A stretch of 64,000 nucleotides of DNA from KBS-83 sp051025295 (GTDB lineage Bacteria > Acidobacteriota > Terriglobia > Terriglobales > Acidobacteriaceae), in the NCBI GenBank assembly GCA_051025295.1, contig JBMGJV010000025.1, one strand, 5' to 3'. Below the pieces are notes generated by a model. That model did not search any database, was not told the origin of the DNA, and saw nothing but the letters and a program-made list of their open reading frames with translations. Made by a program: the position numbers and the translations under genes. Of the stretch, positions 63,104-64,000 are shown one piece after another; positions within the stretch are counted from its first letter, which is position 1; the number at the start of each line of letters is the position of its first letter.

Positions 63104-63215
63104 CGCGTTCTGGCGTGATGAGGTAGACCGGGGCTCCAGGTAGACGGGCTGGAACGAACAGATGGCCGAAGCCAAAGCCGTCCAGGAACCCACGAAAGAA
63201 GATCGCCAAGCGCAT
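63069..63215 (-). CDS. small phage protein, 48 aa
   Basis: MRLAIFFRGFLDGFGFGHLF begins with a hydrophobic Gly/Phe-rich stretch, then a Pro-rich linker and a very acidic end (ERDEAEESTDSTD). The amphipathic head plus acidic tail looks like a genuine protein, but no clear ribosome-binding site is seen. It is the first minus-strand gene after the terminator at 63273-63300. Confidence 0.45.
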   Translation of the reverse strand: MRLAIFFRGFLDGFGFGHLFVPARLPGAPVYLITPERDEAEESTDSTD

Positions 63216-63272
63216 CGGCAACGACGATACGCTGGTCGGGATGGGAGGGCAATCGAGCAGTACAAAAGGAGA

Positions 63273-63300
63273 CCCCGGCTCTCATGTGGACAAGCCGGGG
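63273..63300 (-). terminator. stem-loop at head of minus-strand genes
   Basis: CCCCGGCT and AGCCGGGG form a perfect 8-bp stem with a 12-nt loop, followed on the minus strand by TCTCCTTTT. It could insulate or attenuate transcription entering the late genes from the right. Confidence 0.42.
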
Positions 63301-63377
63301 AAGGAGAAAGACAGGAATCGGGAGGAGATGGCAGGCCCCACCCGACATAGAGGTAATACTCAGTGGGTTTCGGGGTC

Positions 63378-63390
63378 CCTGATTATCAGG
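63378..63390. promoter_or_regulatory. palindromic operator candidate
   Basis: CCTGAT-T-ATCAGG is a perfect 13-bp dyad in non-coding DNA, a form common in dimeric repressor operators. No matching second copy was seen. Confidence 0.35.
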
Positions 63391-63628
63391 ATCAGAGAAA
63401 ATTCTGCCCGAATTATTTCGCCAACTGGTTCACGTACAGGTATTCACCTAAGCATCTATATGGCGTCGAAATGGCAAGGTCTTAAAGTGAATCTGGAGAG
63501 GTGCCGCACTCCGCTGTTACGTTGATACTGCTGGTCGGAGCTGAGGGGCGATTATTAGGACCAGAATGAACGAGAACGGCCTTCTATCGAACCCGTACTT
63601 ATGGTTCCGGGCAGTTGCCTTGCCACCA

Positions 63629-63891
63629 GTGTAGGTATTCAGTGTAGGTTCAGTGTAGGTTCCGGATGTGGGCTAAGTCTCTGCTGCCATTAGGGTTACG
63701 ACCAGAACGAGGACTAGTAGTGTAGGTAGAAGATCGTTTCGCGCAAACCCTCTGTACAGAGCGTATATATGTATTCTTCTTCTTCTTACTTAAGAAAAAT
63801 ACCTACACTACCTACACTACCTACACCAGCCCTCTGCTATCAGTCACTTACAAGCATCTCTAACCTACACCGAACCTACATCAACCTACAC
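63629..63891. repeat. opposed arrays of GTGTAGGT (iteron-like)
   Basis: Four plus-oriented copies of GTGTAGGT (63629, 63642, 63653, 63720) face six reverse copies of ACCTACAC (63801, 63810, 63819, 63863, 63874 with a final T, 63884). Spacings are mostly 9-13 bp, near one helical turn. The arrays flank an AT-rich core (TATATAT and poly-TTC, about 63764-63800) and a CTCTGTACAGAG palindrome (63750-63761). Likely an origin or a multi-site operator. Confidence 0.78.
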
Positions 63892-63982
63892 CGCTACCTG
63901 ACCCACTCTCACTAGGACCCCGTCGAGCCCTCTACCTGTGGTTCCGGACAGTCACTGTGCCATGTCTTTCTCCTCTCGTGGG

Positions 63983-64000
63983 TTATCCACATTTTCCACA
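63983..64000 (+). promoter_or_regulatory. two tandem DnaA boxes
   Basis: TTATCCACA (63983-63991), the strongest known DnaA box, is followed directly by TTTTCCACA (63992-64000), which fits the TTWTNCACA consensus. Placed beside the iteron-like arrays they support a replication origin continuing past the window. Confidence 0.7.

Larger units (their letters stand above)
63216..63628. other. non-coding region before origin-like repeats
   Basis: About 410 bp without a supported gene; overlapping plus-strand frames here have atypical, low-complexity translations. It contains a stem-loop (63273-63300), a palindrome (63378-63390) and the first copy of a GGTTCCGG repeat (63604). It probably holds the promoters for the minus-strand late genes. 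Confidence 0.5.
30492..64000. mobile_element. tailed-phage prophage (siphovirus-type, HK97-like head), one end only
   Basis: Starting at the tRNA-Val 3' end, gene content becomes phage: TerS, TerL, portal, prohead protease, HK97-fold capsid, connectors, tail tube, tape measure and gpJ-like tip, almost all on the minus strand. A tape measure without sheath proteins indicates a long non-contractile tail. No integrase, repressor or replication protein was recognised inside the window, and the right end is cut off at 64000. The true left boundary may lie within the tRNA 3' half. Intact structural genes suggest a functional or recently functional phage. Confidence 0.9.

Noticed and set aside
63162..63525. 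Two overlapping plus-strand frames of 62 and 94 residues
   Set aside because: Overlapping low-complexity frames without ribosome-binding sites; the minus-strand 48-residue frame in the same DNA is more protein-like.
63629..63891. Possible CRISPR array
   Set aside because: The repeat unit is only 8 bp, spacers are 1-5 bp or irregular, orientation flips midway and no cas genes are present; iterons or operators explain it better.

Overview
The window looks like a GC-rich chromosome segment from a soil-type Acidobacteriota (Terriglobia-like) bacterium, carrying one end of a tailed-phage prophage. The host assignment is inference. It rests on the high GC, the DUF5076-like and DUF255/thioredoxin proteins, BshA (bacillithiol pathway), a K+-independent H+-pyrophosphatase, a gap-ridA-pgk-tpiA run, and secreted Ig-like/glycan-active domains typical of that phylum.

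Host part (1 to about 30,490). This is ordinary core metabolism on both strands: a sugar porter, glycerate 2-kinase, two alpha/beta hydrolases, an M20 peptidase, a thioredoxin/DUF255 protein, an MscS channel, a SpoIIE phosphatase, hppA, a fused alpha-beta 2-oxoacid dehydrogenase E1, a Rieske protein, the glycolytic gene run, a P-loop kinase, a three-gene quaternary-amine ABC importer (ATPase, permease, lipoprotein), DinB, ribA, a LytS-type histidine kinase, bshA and a ChbG/YdjC deacetylase. The region ends at a tRNA-Val(UAC) gene, 30415-30491, with its CCA encoded.

Prophage part (about 30,490 to beyond 64,000). Immediately after the tRNA, gene content changes to phage. The tRNA 3' end is therefore the probable attachment site, although no integrase lies in the window. 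The first 3.4 kb is a cluster of small cargo-like genes on both strands. From 33.9 to 63.2 kb nearly everything is on the minus strand. Read right to left in transcription order it is: small early/regulatory genes including a sigma-factor-like protein, HNH nuclease, holin-like peptide, small and large terminase, HK97 portal, prohead protease, major capsid, connector and head-closure proteins, tail terminator, tail tube, tail-assembly chaperones with a predicted -1 frameshift, gp10-like protein, tape measure, a 9-kb cassette of four signal-peptide-bearing fibre-like proteins, distal tail proteins, an NlpC/P60-like protein and a gpJ-like tip protein. A free-standing HNH homing endonuclease sits antisense inside the distal tail genes.

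The most unusual part is 39,586-48,662. Four consecutive proteins lie between the tape measure and the distal tail genes, each with a Sec-type signal peptide. One is a 1,516-residue fusion of a putative clan-A glycoside hydrolase, an Ig-like domain and phage-fibre repeats. Three of the four share a cysteine-containing module, and two of the gene junctions carry stem-loop terminators. The right end (63.6-64.0 kb) has opposed arrays of an 8-bp repeat around an AT-rich core, followed by two tandem DnaA boxes, which looks like a replication origin.
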